This document shows positions 44,906 through 58,362 of a DNA stretch of 64,000 bases, piece by piece. The first letter of the stretch is position 1; each line of letters starts with the position of its first letter. Position numbers and translations under genes: made by a program. Location of the stretch: positions 310,001 to 374,000 of the forward strand of contig NZ_CP060034.1 in the NCBI RefSeq assembly GCF_023208195.1, written 5' to 3'. Under the pieces are notes generated by a model. It ran no database searches. It worked only from the letters and a program-made list of their open reading frames with translations, and was not told where the DNA came from. The DNA is from Nocardioides sp. InS609-2 (lineage in GTDB: Bacteria; Actinomycetota; Actinomycetes; Propionibacteriales; Nocardioidaceae).

Positions 44906-45385
44906 GTGCGCGAACTCGATGTCATCGGAGTACGGGTCGAGATGCCCTCCAACCAGCCGATCGTGCTGTTGCGCGAGGTGACGGGGGAGCGATACCTCCC
45001 GATCTGGATCGGCGCGGTCGAGGCGACTGCGATCGCCTTCGCCCAGCAGGGTGTGACGCCGCCCCGGCCGCTGACGCACGACCTGATGAAGGACCTGCTC
45101 GAGGCCACCGGCACCGAGCTCACCGAGGTCCGTATCACCGAGGTCAAGGACGGCGTCTTCTACGCCGCTCTGGTGCTCGGCGGCAGCACGCAGGAGGGCA
45201 CCGAGGTCAGTGCCCGGCCCTCCGACTCCATCGCGCTGGCGTTGCGCACCGGCGCCCGGATCGTGTGTGCCGAGGAGGTCCTCGACGAGGCCGGTCTGGC
45301 CGTTCCCGCGGAGCAGGAGGACGAGGTCGAGCGGTTCCGGGAGTTCCTCGACCAGGTCACGCCCGAGGACTTCGAGACGCAGTGA
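44906..45385 (+). CDS. Bifunctional nuclease family protein (DUF151)
   Basis: 159 residues. DUF151 core: LDVIGVRVEMPSNQPIVLLR, then RYLPIWIGAVEATAIAFAQQ, THDLMKDLLEATGTELTEVR and ARPSDSIALALRTGARIVCA. Plant and mycobacterial relatives show weak DNase/RNase activity. GTG start. Conserved between the two merR genes in actinobacteria. Confidence 0.9.
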   Translation: MRELDVIGVRVEMPSNQPIVLLREVTGERYLPIWIGAVEATAIAFAQQGVTPPRPLTHDLMKDLLEATGTELTEVRITEVKDGVFYAALVLGGSTQEGTEVSARPSDSIALALRTGARIVCAEEVLDEAGLAVPAEQEDEVERFREFLDQVTPEDFETQ

Positions 45386-45400
45386 GTGTGGGCAACGCTC

Positions 45401-45423
45401 ACCCTCCACCTGAGGTTGAGGGT
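45401..45423. promoter_or_regulatory. 7-9-7 palindrome before the second MerR gene
   Basis: ACCCTCC-N9-TGAGGGT, one mismatch between arms, the same spacing as at 43499. It lies 22 nt upstream of a promoter-like -35 box (45445), so an activator or autoregulator could bind here. Confidence 0.55.
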
Positions 45424-45444
45424 TGCGACACGCCGTCGCGTGCG

Positions 45445-45473
45445 TTGACCACCCTCCGGTAGAGGCTTACCTT
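45445..45473 (+). promoter_or_regulatory. Sigma-70-like promoter of the second MerR gene
   Basis: TTGACC, 17 nt, TACCTT. It lies ~100 nt before the GTG start, in a non-coding stretch, giving a leader of ~95 nt. The spacing is canonical, the -10 box less so. Confidence 0.45.
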
Positions 45474-45574
45474 GAACTGTCTTCGATGTAACTCCACCGT
45501 TGTTGTTGCACCTTCCCCGCAACCGACGTTCCTCTGAAGTTACGCACAGCGAAGTAGACCGTTGGAGGATCGCC

Positions 45575-46195
<621 letters not shown>

Positions 46196-46228
46196 CCTCG
46201 CTGGTAGATTCGTCCCTGCTGACCATCC

Positions 46229-46413
46229 CGCGCGGGAGAGTCACAGCACCGCCCTCTCACCGGGGGCGGGGGCGTGCGCCGAAGGGGCAATTCCTCCCCG
46301 GAACCTCTCAGGCACCCGGACCGCGCGGAGCAGGCAACTGTGAAGCACCGGCCGCCCGACGGGCCGGCGTGACAGAGGGGGAGGGGACCAGTCACCCGAC
46401 TCTGGAGACCCCC
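46229..46413 (+). ncRNA. Glycine riboswitch before gcvP
   Basis: The conserved elements are in order: GCGGGAGAGTC (46232), CGCCGAAGGGGCAA (46277), CCTCTCAGGCACCCGGACCG (46304) and CTCTGGAGACC near the end (46400). This is one glycine aptamer with an extended, GC-rich hairpin (CCGGCCGCCCGACGGGCCGG) near 46349-46368. The last element, CTCTGGAGA, overlaps the likely ribosome site GGAG of gcvP, so glycine binding probably controls translation start, as an on-switch for glycine breakdown. No second full aptamer was seen. Confidence 0.85.
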
Positions 46414-46414
46414 C

Positions 46415-49300
46415 TTGACCAGTTCTGAGACCCCGCCCGAACGCCTCACTCTCGCTGAGCTCGACGCGGCACTACCGTTCGTCGACCGGCACATCGGCCT
46501 CGACGACGATGCGGTCACGACCATGCTCAAGGTGGTCGGGTTCGACTCGCTCGACGACCTGATGGCGGCCGCCGTACCCGGTGGGATCCGGCAGAGCGCC
46601 TCACTCGACCTGCCGGCGCCCCTCACCGAGGAAACCGCCGCGCGCGAGCTGCGTGCGCTGGCCGCGAGCAACCGGCCCGCCGAGGCGATGATCGGGCTCG
46701 GCTACCACGGCACGATCACCCCGCCGGTGATTCGGCGCAACGTGCTCGAGGACCCGTCCTGGTACACCGCGTACACGCCGTACCAGCCGGAGATCTCCCA
46801 GGGCCGCCTCGAGGCGCTGCTCAACTTCCAGACCGTCATCGGTGACCTGGCCGGTCTGCCGACGGCGAACGCGTCCTTGCTCGACGAGTCCACCGCGGCG
46901 GCCGAGGCGATGACGCTCGTCCGACGCGCCAACCGCAAGGCCAGCGGGCCGTTCGTGATCGACTCCGACGCCCTGCCTCAGACCATCGACGTCGTGCGCA
47001 CGCGCGCCGAGGCGATGGGCATCGACGTGGTCGTGGCCGACCTCAGCGAAGGCCTGCCCGAGGGCGAGCTGTGCGGAGTGCTCGTGCAGTACCCCGGTGC
47101 GTCCGGCCGGATCCTCGACCCCCGCGCGGTGATCGAGGAGACCCACGCCCGCAACGCCCTGGTCGTCGTGGCTGCCGACCTCCTGGCGCTCACCGTGCTG
47201 GAGTCGCCCGGAGAGCTGGGCGCCGATGTCGTCGTCGGCTCCTCGCAGCGCTTCGGAGTGCCGTTGTTCTACGGCGGTCCGCACGCCGGCTACATGGCTG
47301 TCTCGGCGGGCCTCGAGCGACACCTGCCCGGCCGGCTCGTCGGAGTCTCGGTCGACGCCGAGGGTCGACGCGCCTACCGGCTCGCCCTCCAGACCCGCGA
47401 GCAGCACATCCGTCGCGACAAGGCGACCTCCAACATCTGCACCGCGCAGGTGCTGCTGGCCGTCGTCGCCTCGATGTACGCCGTCTACCACGGCCCCGTG
47501 GGCCTGGCCGCGATCGCGACCCGCACCCACCGCTACGCGGCCCTGATCGACAGTGGCCTGCGTGCGGCCGGTCTCGATGTCGTCAACGAGAGCTTCTTCG
47601 ACACGCTGACCGTGGCCGTGCCCGGGCGGGCTGCCGACGTGATGGCGGCCGGGCGCGCGCTCGGGCTGCACCTTCGCTTCGTGGACGCCGACCATGTCGG
47701 TCTCTCCACGTCCGAGACCACCACGCGGTCCACGGTGACCAGCGTGTTCGAGGCGTTCGGGGTGACTGCCGACTTCGACGCACTCGACGCCGAGGGCGAC
47801 GACGCGTTGCCGTCGCAGCTGCGCCGGGCGACGCCGTACCTCACGCACGAGGTCTTCTCGGCCCACCACAGCGAGACGCAGATGCTGCGCTACCTGCGCC
47901 GGCTGTCGGCACGCGACTACGCGCTCGACCGCGGCATGATCCCGCTCGGCTCCTGCACGATGAAGCTCAACGCCACCACCGAGATGGAGCCGGTGAGCCT
48001 GCCGGGCTTCGCCGACCTCCACCCGTTCGCTCCGGCCGAGGACGCCGAGGGCTACCTCCGGCTCGTCGCCGACCTGGAGGGCTGGCTGGCTGAGGTAACC
48101 GGCTACGACCAGGTGTCGATCCAGCCCAACGCCGGCTCGCAGGGTGAGTTCGCGGGGCTGCTCGCGATCCGTGGCTACCACCGCGCCAATGGCCAGGAGG
48201 CCCGCAACGTCTGCCTGATCCCGTCGTCGGCGCACGGCACCAACGCCGCGTCCGCGGTGATGGCCGGCATGAAGGTGGTCGTCGTCAAGGCGACCGACGA
48301 CGGATCCATCGATCTCGACGACCTGCGCTCGCAGTGCGACGAGCACGCAGGCGACCTGGCCGCGATCATGGTGACCTACCCGTCGACGCACGGTGCCTAC
48401 GAGGACACCATCGGTGAGCTGTGCGAGATCGTGCACGGCCACGGCGGGCAGGTCTACGTCGACGGCGCCAACCTCAACGCGCTGCTCGGCTTCGCCCGGC
48501 CGGGTGAGTTCGGCGGCGACGTCTCTCACCTCAACCTGCACAAGACGTTCTGCATCCCGCACGGCGGCGGTGGTCCGGGCGTCGGTCCGGTGGCCGTGCG
48601 CGCGCACCTCGCGCCGTACCTCCCGTCGCACGCGCAGCACCCCGAAGCCGCCAAGCGTGAGGGCATCGGTCCGATCAGCGCCGCGCCGTACGGCTCGGCA
48701 GGCATCCTGCCCATCACCTGGGCCTACATTCGCCTGATGGGTGCCGCCGGTCTGACCCGCGCCACCGCCTCGGCTGTGCTGTCGGCCAACTACGTCGCAG
48801 CCCGCCTCGGCGAGCACTTCCCGGTGCTGTACCGCGGCCACGGCGGACTGGTCGCCCACGAGTGCATCCTCGACGTGCGTGGCCTCACCAAGGACACCGG
48901 CGTGAGTGTCGACGACGTCGCCAAGCGGCTGGTCGACTACGGCTTCCATGCACCGACGATGTCGTTCCCGGTGGCCGGGACGCTGATGGTCGAGCCCACG
49001 GAGTCCGAGGACCTCGGCGAGATCGACCGCTTCTGCGACGCGATGATCGCCATCAAGGGCGAGATCGACCGCGTGGGTGCGGGCGAGTGGAGCGCCGACG
49101 ACTCACCGTTGCGGCATGCACCCCACACCTCGCGGGCCTTGGTCGGCGAGTGGGAGCGCCCGTACTCCCGCGAGCTCGCCGTGTTCCCCAGCGGCATCGA
49201 CCCCGACAAGTACTGGCCGCCGGTCGGGCGCATCGACCAGGCGTACGGTGACCGCAACCTGGTCTGCGCGTGCCCGCCGCCGGAGGCCTTCGCGGAGTGA
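46415..49300 (+). CDS. gcvP: Glycine dehydrogenase (decarboxylating), P protein
   Basis: 961 residues, single-chain type. It decarboxylates glycine with PLP and passes the aminomethyl group to GcvH. The PLP lysine is in [18 protein letters not shown] (~K708); other family stretches are [40 protein letters not shown] and [13 protein letters not shown]. The TTG at 46415 is taken as start because the protein begins [13 protein letters not shown] and GGAG lies 8 nt upstream at the riboswitch end. An unusual start, possibly limiting expression. Confidence 0.95.
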   Translation: MTSSETPPERLTLAELDAALPFVDRHIGLDDDAVTTMLKVVGFDSLDDLMAAAVPGGIRQSASLDLPAPLTEETAARELRALAASNRPAEAMIGLGYHGTITPPVIRRNVLEDPSWYTAYTPYQPEISQGRLEALLNFQTVIGDLAGLPTANASLLDESTAAAEAMTLVRRANRKASGPFVIDSDALPQTIDVVRTRAEAMGIDVVVADLSEGLPEGELCGVLVQYPGASGRILDPRAVIEETHARNALVVVAADLLALTVLESPGELGADVVVGSSQRFGVPLFYGGPHAGYMAVSAGLERHLPGRLVGVSVDAEGRRAYRLALQTREQHIRRDKATSNICTAQVLLAVVASMYAVYHGPVGLAAIATRTHRYAALIDSGLRAAGLDVVNESFFDTLTVAVPGRAADVMAAGRALGLHLRFVDADHVGLSTSETTTRSTVTSVFEAFGVTADFDALDAEGDDALPSQLRRATPYLTHEVFSAHHSETQMLRYLRRLSARDYALDRGMIPLGSCTMKLNATTEMEPVSLPGFADLHPFAPAEDAEGYLRLVADLEGWLAEVTGYDQVSIQPNAGSQGEFAGLLAIRGYHRANGQEARNVCLIPSSAHGTNAASAVMAGMKVVVVKATDDGSIDLDDLRSQCDEHAGDLAAIMVTYPSTHGAYEDTIGELCEIVHGHGGQVYVDGANLNALLGFARPGEFGGDVSHLNLHKTFCIPHGGGGPGVGPVAVRAHLAPYLPSHAQHPEAAKREGIGPISAAPYGSAGILPITWAYIRLMGAAGLTRATASAVLSANYVAARLGEHFPVLYRGHGGLVAHECILDVRGLTKDTGVSVDDVAKRLVDYGFHAPTMSFPVAGTLMVEPTESEDLGEIDRFCDAMIAIKGEIDRVGAGEWSADDSPLRHAPHTSRALVGEWERPYSRELAVFPSGIDPDKYWPPVGRIDQAYGDRNLVCACPPPEAFAE

Positions 49301-49507
49301 CCGGCGCTTCCGGGTCAGGTTGTCTAGACCTCTGGAACGAGGGATTGTCACTGCACATCCCCGGTTCTAGCCTGCCCGAAGGGCTCGGGGGAGCCCGAGG
49401 GTCCCGCCACGGACCGGGGAGAGGGTGAGTGGCATGCAGTCCGGAGCACAATGTTCGGAGAGATCCGGTGCTCGGGTCACGGTGACCATGGAGATGGTGG
49501 GGGCGCC

Positions 49508-49648
49508 GTGATCCGGTTCTACTCGTTGAAGGCGAGCGACGACGAAGCGCTCGACGTGCTCGTGCCGCGGCAGAAGTTCCAGACCGTGACCGAGGCGATC
49601 GAGCCCGACCCCGCACCTGATCCCGCGGAGATCAGCGCGCCTGGCTGA
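49508..49648 (+). CDS. Small hypothetical protein
   Basis: 46 residues from the GTG at 49508: IRFYSLKASDDEALDVLVPR at the front, then a Pro/Asp/Glu tail. GGAG lies ~14 nt upstream, which is far. It overlaps the 3' end of the convergent tldE-like gene by 17 nt. The codon use is normal. No family recognised. Confidence 0.4.
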   Translation: MIRFYSLKASDDEALDVLVPRQKFQTVTEAIEPDPAPDPAEISAPG

Positions 49649-51008
49649 CCGAGCTCATGTTGAAGTCGGGCACACGCAGCGCCGGCGTCGCCGTACGGCT
49701 GAAGTAGTCGTCGCCCCATTCACGGCTGAAGCTCGGGACGGTCGCCGATGCGTGGCTGAACCTGGTGAGCAGGTCGACCGGGCTCTCGTTGAAGCGAAAG
49801 TTGTTGACCGCGCCGGTGATCTCGCCGTTCTCGACGAGGTAGACGCCGTCGCGCGTCAGGCCGGTCAGCAGGAGGGTCTGTGGATCCACCTCGCGGATGT
49901 ACCAGAGGCAGGTGAGCAGGAGCCCCTTCTGGGTGCCGGCGACCAGGTCGTCGATGCTGCCCGTCGCTCCGTCGACCTCGAGCACGAGGTTGTCGACCAT
50001 CGGCGTGACCGGCTGCCCGGTCATCGCCGCGCTGTGACGGGTCTGGAGGAGGGCGCCGAGGTTGCCGCCGGAGACCCACTCAGTGCGTGCGAGTGGCAGG
50101 CCGTTGTCGAAGACGGACTCGGTGTTGTCGGAGGAGCCGGCGACGTTGAAGGGTGCGCACTCGAGACCGGGGTAGGCCGGGTCGGAGAACAACGTGACCT
50201 CGGGGCGCACCAGCAGCTCGCCGATGCGGGTGCCACCGCCGCGGCGGCTGAACACCGACTGACCCTCGTGGGCGACCCGGGCGCCGGCGCTCCAGTAGGC
50301 GTCGACCATCATGTCGGCGACCGCGGTGGGAGGCAGGATCGTGTCGTAGCGACCGGCAGGCAGGTCGACCTGGTGGGCACCCCAGCCCAGGCGGGTGGCG
50401 ACCTCGGCCTCCATGGCGAGCGCGTCCACGTTGGCGAAGTCGCGGGTGGCGCCGCCGACCCAGGCGCTCTGCCCGAGATCGGCCGTCTTGCCGGTGCACG
50501 CGTAGTGGCCGGTCGGCTGGACGTGGCGCAGCCGCAGGCCGGTGCTCGAGCCGAGGTAGGTGGTGGTGAGCTCGTGGTTGACGAAGCCGTAGAGCACCCG
50601 GTGGCCGTCGCCGGCGCGCCCGAACGCCTCGCCGAGGGCTGGCGCGAACGCGTCGTACACGTGGATGTCGGTGGTGACGGGTGCGTCGTCCCAGTCGGCG
50701 GCGGCATCGCCCGTGACGAGGTCGGCGGCGTCCTCGGCCGGCGAGGCTGCGCGCGCCGCGGCATCGGCCGACTCGACCAGCGCGGTGACCTGCTCGGGAC
50801 TGCTGGCCGAGCCGCTCATCGAGCCCGATCCGGCACCGACGAACGAGATCACCGTGACCGACACGGCATGCATGACGCCGTTGGTGGTCAGGGTGTTGTT
50901 GGCCCAGCGCAGGTTGGCGCTGGTCTCGTTGCGGACGATCGCGATGCAGTGGTCGGCACGCGAGGTCGCCAGCGCGTGCTCGACGAGCTCTTGCGGGGTG
51001 CTGGTCAT
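49632..51008 (-). CDS. TldE/PmbA-type metalloprotease subunit
   Basis: 458 residues from the ATG at 51008. Matches the TldE half of the pair: RADHCIAIVRNETSANLRWA, then SGGNLGALLQTRHSAAM and LLLTCLWYIREVDPQTLLLT at the C-terminal part. It lacks the zinc-binding HExxxH, as usual for TldE. TldD/TldE cut peptides such as microcin B17 and the CcdA antitoxin, and mature some RiPPs. Its ATG shares a base with the TldD stop (TGATG). Confidence 0.85.
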   Translation of the reverse strand: MTSTPQELVEHALATSRADHCIAIVRNETSANLRWANNTLTTNGVMHAVSVTVISFVGAGSGSMSGSASSPEQVTALVESADAAARAASPAEDAADLVTGDAAADWDDAPVTTDIHVYDAFAPALGEAFGRAGDGHRVLYGFVNHELTTTYLGSSTGLRLRHVQPTGHYACTGKTADLGQSAWVGGATRDFANVDALAMEAEVATRLGWGAHQVDLPAGRYDTILPPTAVADMMVDAYWSAGARVAHEGQSVFSRRGGGTRIGELLVRPEVTLFSDPAYPGLECAPFNVAGSSDNTESVFDNGLPLARTEWVSGGNLGALLQTRHSAAMTGQPVTPMVDNLVLEVDGATGSIDDLVAGTQKGLLLTCLWYIREVDPQTLLLTGLTRDGVYLVENGEITGAVNNFRFNESPVDLLTRFSHASATVPSFSREWGDDYFSRTATPALRVPDFNMSSVSQAR

Positions 51009-52528
51009 CAGTTGCCTGCCTCGTCGCTGGTGTTGAGGATGCGTACGCCGCGGAACAGCGCGGTCGGACAGCCGTGGCTGACCGCCGCGGTCTGCCCGGG
51101 TTGGGCCTTGCCGCAGTTGAAGGCGCCGTGGAGCTCCCACGTCTGCGGGCCGCCGACGGCTTCCATCGAGCCCCAGAACTCGGTCGTGGTTGCCTGGTAC
51201 GCCGCGTCGCGGACCTGGCCGGCGAGCCGGCCGTCCTCGATCCGGTAGAAGCGCTGACCCGTGAACTGGAAGTTGAAACGCTGCATGTCGATCGACCACG
51301 ACTTGTCGCCCACGACGTAGAGACCACGGTCGACCTCGCCGATCAGCTCCTCGGTCGTGGGTCCGTCGGGCGCCGCCTGGAGTGAGACGTTGGCCATCCG
51401 CTGGATCGGGATGTGGCCCGACGAGTCGGCGTAGGCGCAGCCGTTGGATCGGCCGCCGTTGAGCTCGGGCTTCATCTGCCCCATCGAGCGGTCGAGCTGG
51501 TAGCCCACCAGGATGCCGTCCTTGACGATGTCCCACGCCTGGGTCTCGACGCCCTCGTCGTCGTAGCCGATCGTCGACAGGCCGTGCTCGACGGTGCGGT
51601 CACCGGTGACGTTCATGACCGGCGAGCCGTAGACCAGCGAGCCGAGCTTGTCGTAGGTCGCGAACGACGTGCCGGCGTAGTTGGCCTCGTAGCCGAGCGC
51701 GCGGTCGAGCTCGGTGGCGTGCCCGATCGACTCGTGGATCGTCAGCCACAGGTTGGAGGGGTGGATGACCAGGTCGTAGCTGCCGGCCTCGACGCTGGGT
51801 GCGGCCAGCTTCTGGGCGAGCAGCTCGGGCACCTCGGCCAGCTCGGCAGCCCAGTCCCAGCCACCGTCGCTGAGGTACTCCCAACCACGGCCGACCGGCG
51901 GTGCGACACTCGACATGGAGTCGAAGACGCCGGTCGCCTCATCGCTGCCCATGGCCTCGAACGTCGGTTGCAGCCGGACCCGCTGCTGGGTGGTCCGGCT
52001 GCCGGCGAGGTCGGCGTAGAACTTGTTCTCGTGCACCTGGAAGAGCGACGCCGACGCGTGCTCCACGGCGCCGTGCGCGGTCAGCGTGTTGGTCCAGTCG
52101 ATCAGCACGCCGGCCTTCTCGGCAGTCGGCACCTCGAGCGGGTCGACGTCGTACGCCGACACCCAGGTCACGTCGTCGTAGACCGGCTCGGGGGCGAGCT
52201 CGACCGGTGCCGTGGTCATCGCCGAGGCGACCTCGGCCACCGCCACCGCGGCCTCCGCGACCCGACGCGCCTCGTCGGCGGTGAGGATCACCCCGCTCGC
52301 GAAACCCCACGCGCCACGGTGGATCACCCGGACGGCGAAGCCGAGGTCCTCGGCGTCGGTCGCTCCCTGGAGGTTGCCGTCGCGCACGCCGAGGTACTGG
52401 TAGCGGACCCGCTCGAAGCGGAAGTCTGCGTGCGTCACACCGAGGTCGCGCGCGTGTCCGAGCGCGACCTCGGACAGGGCGCGGTAGGGGAGCGCGGCGA
52501 AGGTGGGATCGATGCCCTGATGGCTCAT
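51008..52528 (-). CDS. tldD: TldD-type metalloprotease subunit
   Basis: 506 residues. Zinc motif HESIGHATELDRALG (HExxxH with downstream Glu), then YDDEGVETQAWDIVKDGILV and the C-terminal stretch FNCGKAQPGQTAAVSHGCP with a ligand Cys. Partner of the TldE gene directly downstream. The long distance from the peptide/P450 locus at 25 kb gives no reason to link the two. Confidence 0.9.
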   Translation of the reverse strand: MSHQGIDPTFAALPYRALSEVALGHARDLGVTHADFRFERVRYQYLGVRDGNLQGATDAEDLGFAVRVIHRGAWGFASGVILTADEARRVAEAAVAVAEVASAMTTAPVELAPEPVYDDVTWVSAYDVDPLEVPTAEKAGVLIDWTNTLTAHGAVEHASASLFQVHENKFYADLAGSRTTQQRVRLQPTFEAMGSDEATGVFDSMSSVAPPVGRGWEYLSDGGWDWAAELAEVPELLAQKLAAPSVEAGSYDLVIHPSNLWLTIHESIGHATELDRALGYEANYAGTSFATYDKLGSLVYGSPVMNVTGDRTVEHGLSTIGYDDEGVETQAWDIVKDGILVGYQLDRSMGQMKPELNGGRSNGCAYADSSGHIPIQRMANVSLQAAPDGPTTEELIGEVDRGLYVVGDKSWSIDMQRFNFQFTGQRFYRIEDGRLAGQVRDAAYQATTTEFWGSMEAVGGPQTWELHGAFNCGKAQPGQTAAVSHGCPTALFRGVRILNTSDEAGN

Positions 52529-52562
52529 GGGCCGAACCTATCCGACAGATAGGGTCGCGCCC

Positions 52563-53258
52563 ATGACCTCTCCGGCCTGGCTCGGCATCGGCGCCCAGCG
52601 TTCGGGTACGACGTGGTTCACCGACCTGATCTGCCAGCATCCGTCGGTCGGGCTGGGAGCGAACGGCAAGAAGGAACAGCACCTGCTGCACAAGGTCGGT
52701 GACGGTGTCGAGCCGCTGTCGGCGTACCTCGATCTCTTCCCTGACGACGAGATCCGTCGGGGCGAGTGGACCCCGCAGTACCTGCGGCACTCCTCTGCGC
52801 CCTTCACGGCCTCCCGGGTGCTGCCCGCCGATGCGCCGGTGCTCGTGATGCTGCGCGACCCCGTCGAGCGCTTCCTGTCCGCGATGCGGCTGGCCGCCAC
52901 GCGCGCCACTTCGCCGTGGCCTTACCCGGTGCCGATCACGGTGCAGACCTTCAGTGGCTTCTATGCCGACCAGCTGGCGATGTGGGCCAACGCGGTGGGG
53001 CGCGAGCGGATGGTCGTGATGGTCTACGAGCAGGTACGCCGCGAGCCGCAGGCCGCGGTCGACGCGCTCTGGTCGCGGCTGGGCCTCTCGGCCGTGTCGT
53101 TGACGGACATCGACCGGCCGTCCCGCTCGAGCAGCCAGGCGTCGTGGACCCCGCCCGAGGGCCTGGTCGAGTCGTTGGGTGTGCTCTATCGCCCGCAGGT
53201 GGCCCGGCTCGAGCGCGACTGGGGGCTCGACCTGGGTGGCTGGCCGACGGCGACGTAG
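52563..53258 (+). CDS. Sulfotransferase family protein
   Basis: 231 residues. The 5'-phosphosulfate loop is GIGAQRSGTTWFTDLICQHP and the 3'-phosphate motif VMLRDPVERFLSAMRLA, both typical of PAPS-dependent sulfotransferases. The acceptor is unknown; short C-terminal part compared with heparan-type enzymes. It starts 34 nt from the divergent tldD. A sulfatase gene is 15 kb away, without obvious linkage. Confidence 0.85.
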   Translation: MTSPAWLGIGAQRSGTTWFTDLICQHPSVGLGANGKKEQHLLHKVGDGVEPLSAYLDLFPDDEIRRGEWTPQYLRHSSAPFTASRVLPADAPVLVMLRDPVERFLSAMRLAATRATSPWPYPVPITVQTFSGFYADQLAMWANAVGRERMVVMVYEQVRREPQAAVDALWSRLGLSAVSLTDIDRPSRSSSQASWTPPEGLVESLGVLYRPQVARLERDWGLDLGGWPTAT

Positions 53259-53294
53259 GTCGGGCCCGGGTCAGCCGCATTGTCAGCCCCTTTG

Positions 53295-56290
<2,996 letters not shown>

Positions 56291-56291
<1 letters not shown>

Positions 56292-57466
56292 CAGCCGGCC
56301 TCAGCCACAGGTTGGGTGGCGTGCAGCGCATCGGCGTCGGGGTCGTCGCGACAGGCGTCATGGGCGGCGAGGAGCAGCGCCGCCTCGGTGGCGCTGGCGG
56401 GCGCGCCGCGCAGATCGGCCACGAAGTCGAGGGCGATGTCGTGGTCGGAGCGGCCGTGCACGCGCGACTGCGGGGTGTCGTCGCCCGACTCACCCAGCGG
56501 CTCGAACGCGATGACCAGCGTGTGCGGGAAGCGAGTCCGCAGTCGTTCCATGGCGCGCAACGGACGGGGCAGGTCGGTCAGTGTGACCTGAACCCAGTCG
56601 TCGGTGTGCGCGGCCAGGGACGGATCGTTCAGGAGAGCGTCGATCTCGCCGTGCAGGCGAGCCAGCCGCCGCGGGACGGGGGCTTCGACGAACCGGGCGC
56701 CCGCGATGCCGGCTGCGTCGAGGTCGACCAGCCAGGAGCCCTTGACGTGAGCCTGCTCGGAGAAGGAGTAGGCCAGCGGGGAGCCGCTGTAGCGGACGTG
56801 GTCGGTCAACGTGTGCCGGCCGTGGAGGTGGCCGAGGGCGACGTAGTCGATGCCGTCGAAAGTCGAGGTTGGCACCAGCGAGACACCACCGACACTGATG
56901 TCACGCTCCGACTCGGACGGCTCGGCGCCGGCCACGAACGCATGGGCCAGCACCACCGATCGGGCGTCGCGGCCGGCCAGGTCTGCGCGCACGCGCCGCA
57001 TTGCCTCACCCAGGGCGGCCTCGTGCGAGCGAGCAGGCAGCTGCCAGGGCTCACGCAGCGCGTCGGGGTCGAGGTAGGGCAGCGCGTGGATGGCCACCTG
57101 GCCGTGCTCGTCGTCGAGCAGCACGGGCGTGCCGACGGTGGCCGGGTCGGTGCGGATGTGGACGCCGGCGGCGTCGATCAGCCGGGAGCCGAAACCCAGC
57201 CGCAGCGCGGAGTCGTGGTTGCCGCTCGTGACGACCAGCCGCGCCCGCGACGCAGCGAGGCGGGCGAACGCGTCGTCGGCCAGCCGAACGGCGTCGACAT
57301 GGGGGAGTGCTCGGTCGTAGACGTCACCTGCGACCAGCACGACGTCGACCCGTTCGCGCTCGACGACCTGGAGCAGGTGGTCGACGAAGGCAGCCTGGTG
57401 CGCCAGCATGCCCTCCCGGTGGAAGGACCGGCCGAGATGCCAGTCGGAGGTGTGGAGCAGGCGCAT
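56291..57466 (-). CDS. sbcD: Exonuclease SbcCD subunit D
   Basis: 391 residues. Nuclease motifs in order: HTSDWHLGRSFHREGML, VLVAGDVYDRALPHVD, VVTSGNHDSALRLGFG, VLAHAFV and VALGHLHGRHTL. This is the Mre11-type phosphoesterase partner of SbcC. The two genes overlap (TGATG). Confidence 0.93.
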
Positions 57467-57513
57467 GTGACGAACCTAGACGCGGTCACCGACACCGCGG
57501 CGTACCCACGCCG

Positions 57514-58362
57514 TCAGGTGTAGCGCACGCAGCGTTCGCCGCGGGTGAAGCCGTAGAGGACCAGACCGGAGTCGCGTGCGAGCTGCGCCGACAGACTGGT
57601 GGGAGCGCCGACCGCGACCAAGGATCCGACCCCGGCCGAGACCGCCTTGTGGACGAGCTCGAAGCCGGCGCGGCCGCTCACCAGCAGGCACGACGCCGCC
57701 GCGGACTCGTCCGCCAGCACCCGCGCGCCTGCGACCTTGTCGACGGCGTTGTGCCGGCCGACGTCTTCACGGACGACGAGGAGCGTGCCGTCGGGTTCGC
57801 AGAGCGCGGCAGCGTGCACGCCACCTGTGCGTGAGAACACCAACTGATGCTCGCGCAGGGCCTCCGGCAGCCGTCGTACGACGTCGGGGCCTGGCACCTC
57901 ACCCGCCCACCGGACAGCCCCGGGCGGCACGTCGAGCGCCGCATCGATGCTGTCCTTGCCGCAGACACCGCAGGCCGACGACCCCGTGGCCGACGTGTCG
58001 TGGCGCAGGCCGGGGTCGCGCGCCGGCGGCTCACGCAGGGAGAGCGTGACGACGTTGAACTCCTGCTCGCGCGCCAGGGCGGTGTCGGTGCAGTAGGCCA
58101 CGCTGGCCAGATGTTCCGAACCCAGCCCGCCGCCGCGCAGGAGCCCCTCGTGCGTGGCCCACCCCGCCGCGAGCTCGAAGTCGTGACCGGGGGTGCGCAT
58201 GGTGACCCACACCCGGTGCGCCGGCATACCCGGCCACTCGAGCCTGATCTCGAGCGGTTCCTCGGTGGCGAGACGGTCCTCGCGCCGCGAGACCGCGTCG
58301 CCGTCGTACACCTCGACCTTCGTGCGGGTCGTGGGCCCGGGACGGCGGGCGAGATCGGTCAT
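57514..58362 (-). CDS. fdhD: Formate dehydrogenase accessory sulfurtransferase FdhD
   Basis: 282 residues. The twin-cysteine loop is SSACGVCGKDSIDAALD (CxxC), which passes sulfur from a cysteine desulfurase to the molybdenum cofactor of formate dehydrogenase. REDVGRHNAVDKVAGARVLA and LVSGRAGFELVHKAVSAGVG are conserved family stretches. The ATG at 58362 overlaps the pepN stop by 4 nt. No formate dehydrogenase gene lies in the window. Confidence 0.92.
   Translation of the reverse strand: MTDLARRPGPTTRTKVEVYDGDAVSRREDRLATEEPLEIRLEWPGMPAHRVWVTMRTPGHDFELAAGWATHEGLLRGGGLGSEHLASVAYCTDTALAREQEFNVVTLSLREPPARDPGLRHDTSATGSSACGVCGKDSIDAALDVPPGAVRWAGEVPGPDVVRRLPEALREHQLVFSRTGGVHAAALCEPDGTLLVVREDVGRHNAVDKVAGARVLADESAAASCLLVSGRAGFELVHKAVSAGVGSLVAVGAPTSLSAQLARDSGLVLYGFTRGERCVRYT

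Noticed and set aside
46601..48949. A 782-codon open frame on the strand opposite gcvP
   Set aside because: It mirrors gcvP, is His/Arg/Gly-rich without recognisable domains, and is a common shadow in high-GC DNA.
49301..49507. Structured RNA between gcvP and the 46-codon gene
   Set aside because: GC-rich inverted stretches (GGCTCGGGGGAGCCCGAGG) are present but no known riboswitch pattern could be matched.
49632..52528. TldD/TldE as maturation protease of the peptide at 24.9 kb
   Set aside because: The genes are 25 kb apart and TldD/TldE pairs are common housekeeping genes; no evidence links them.
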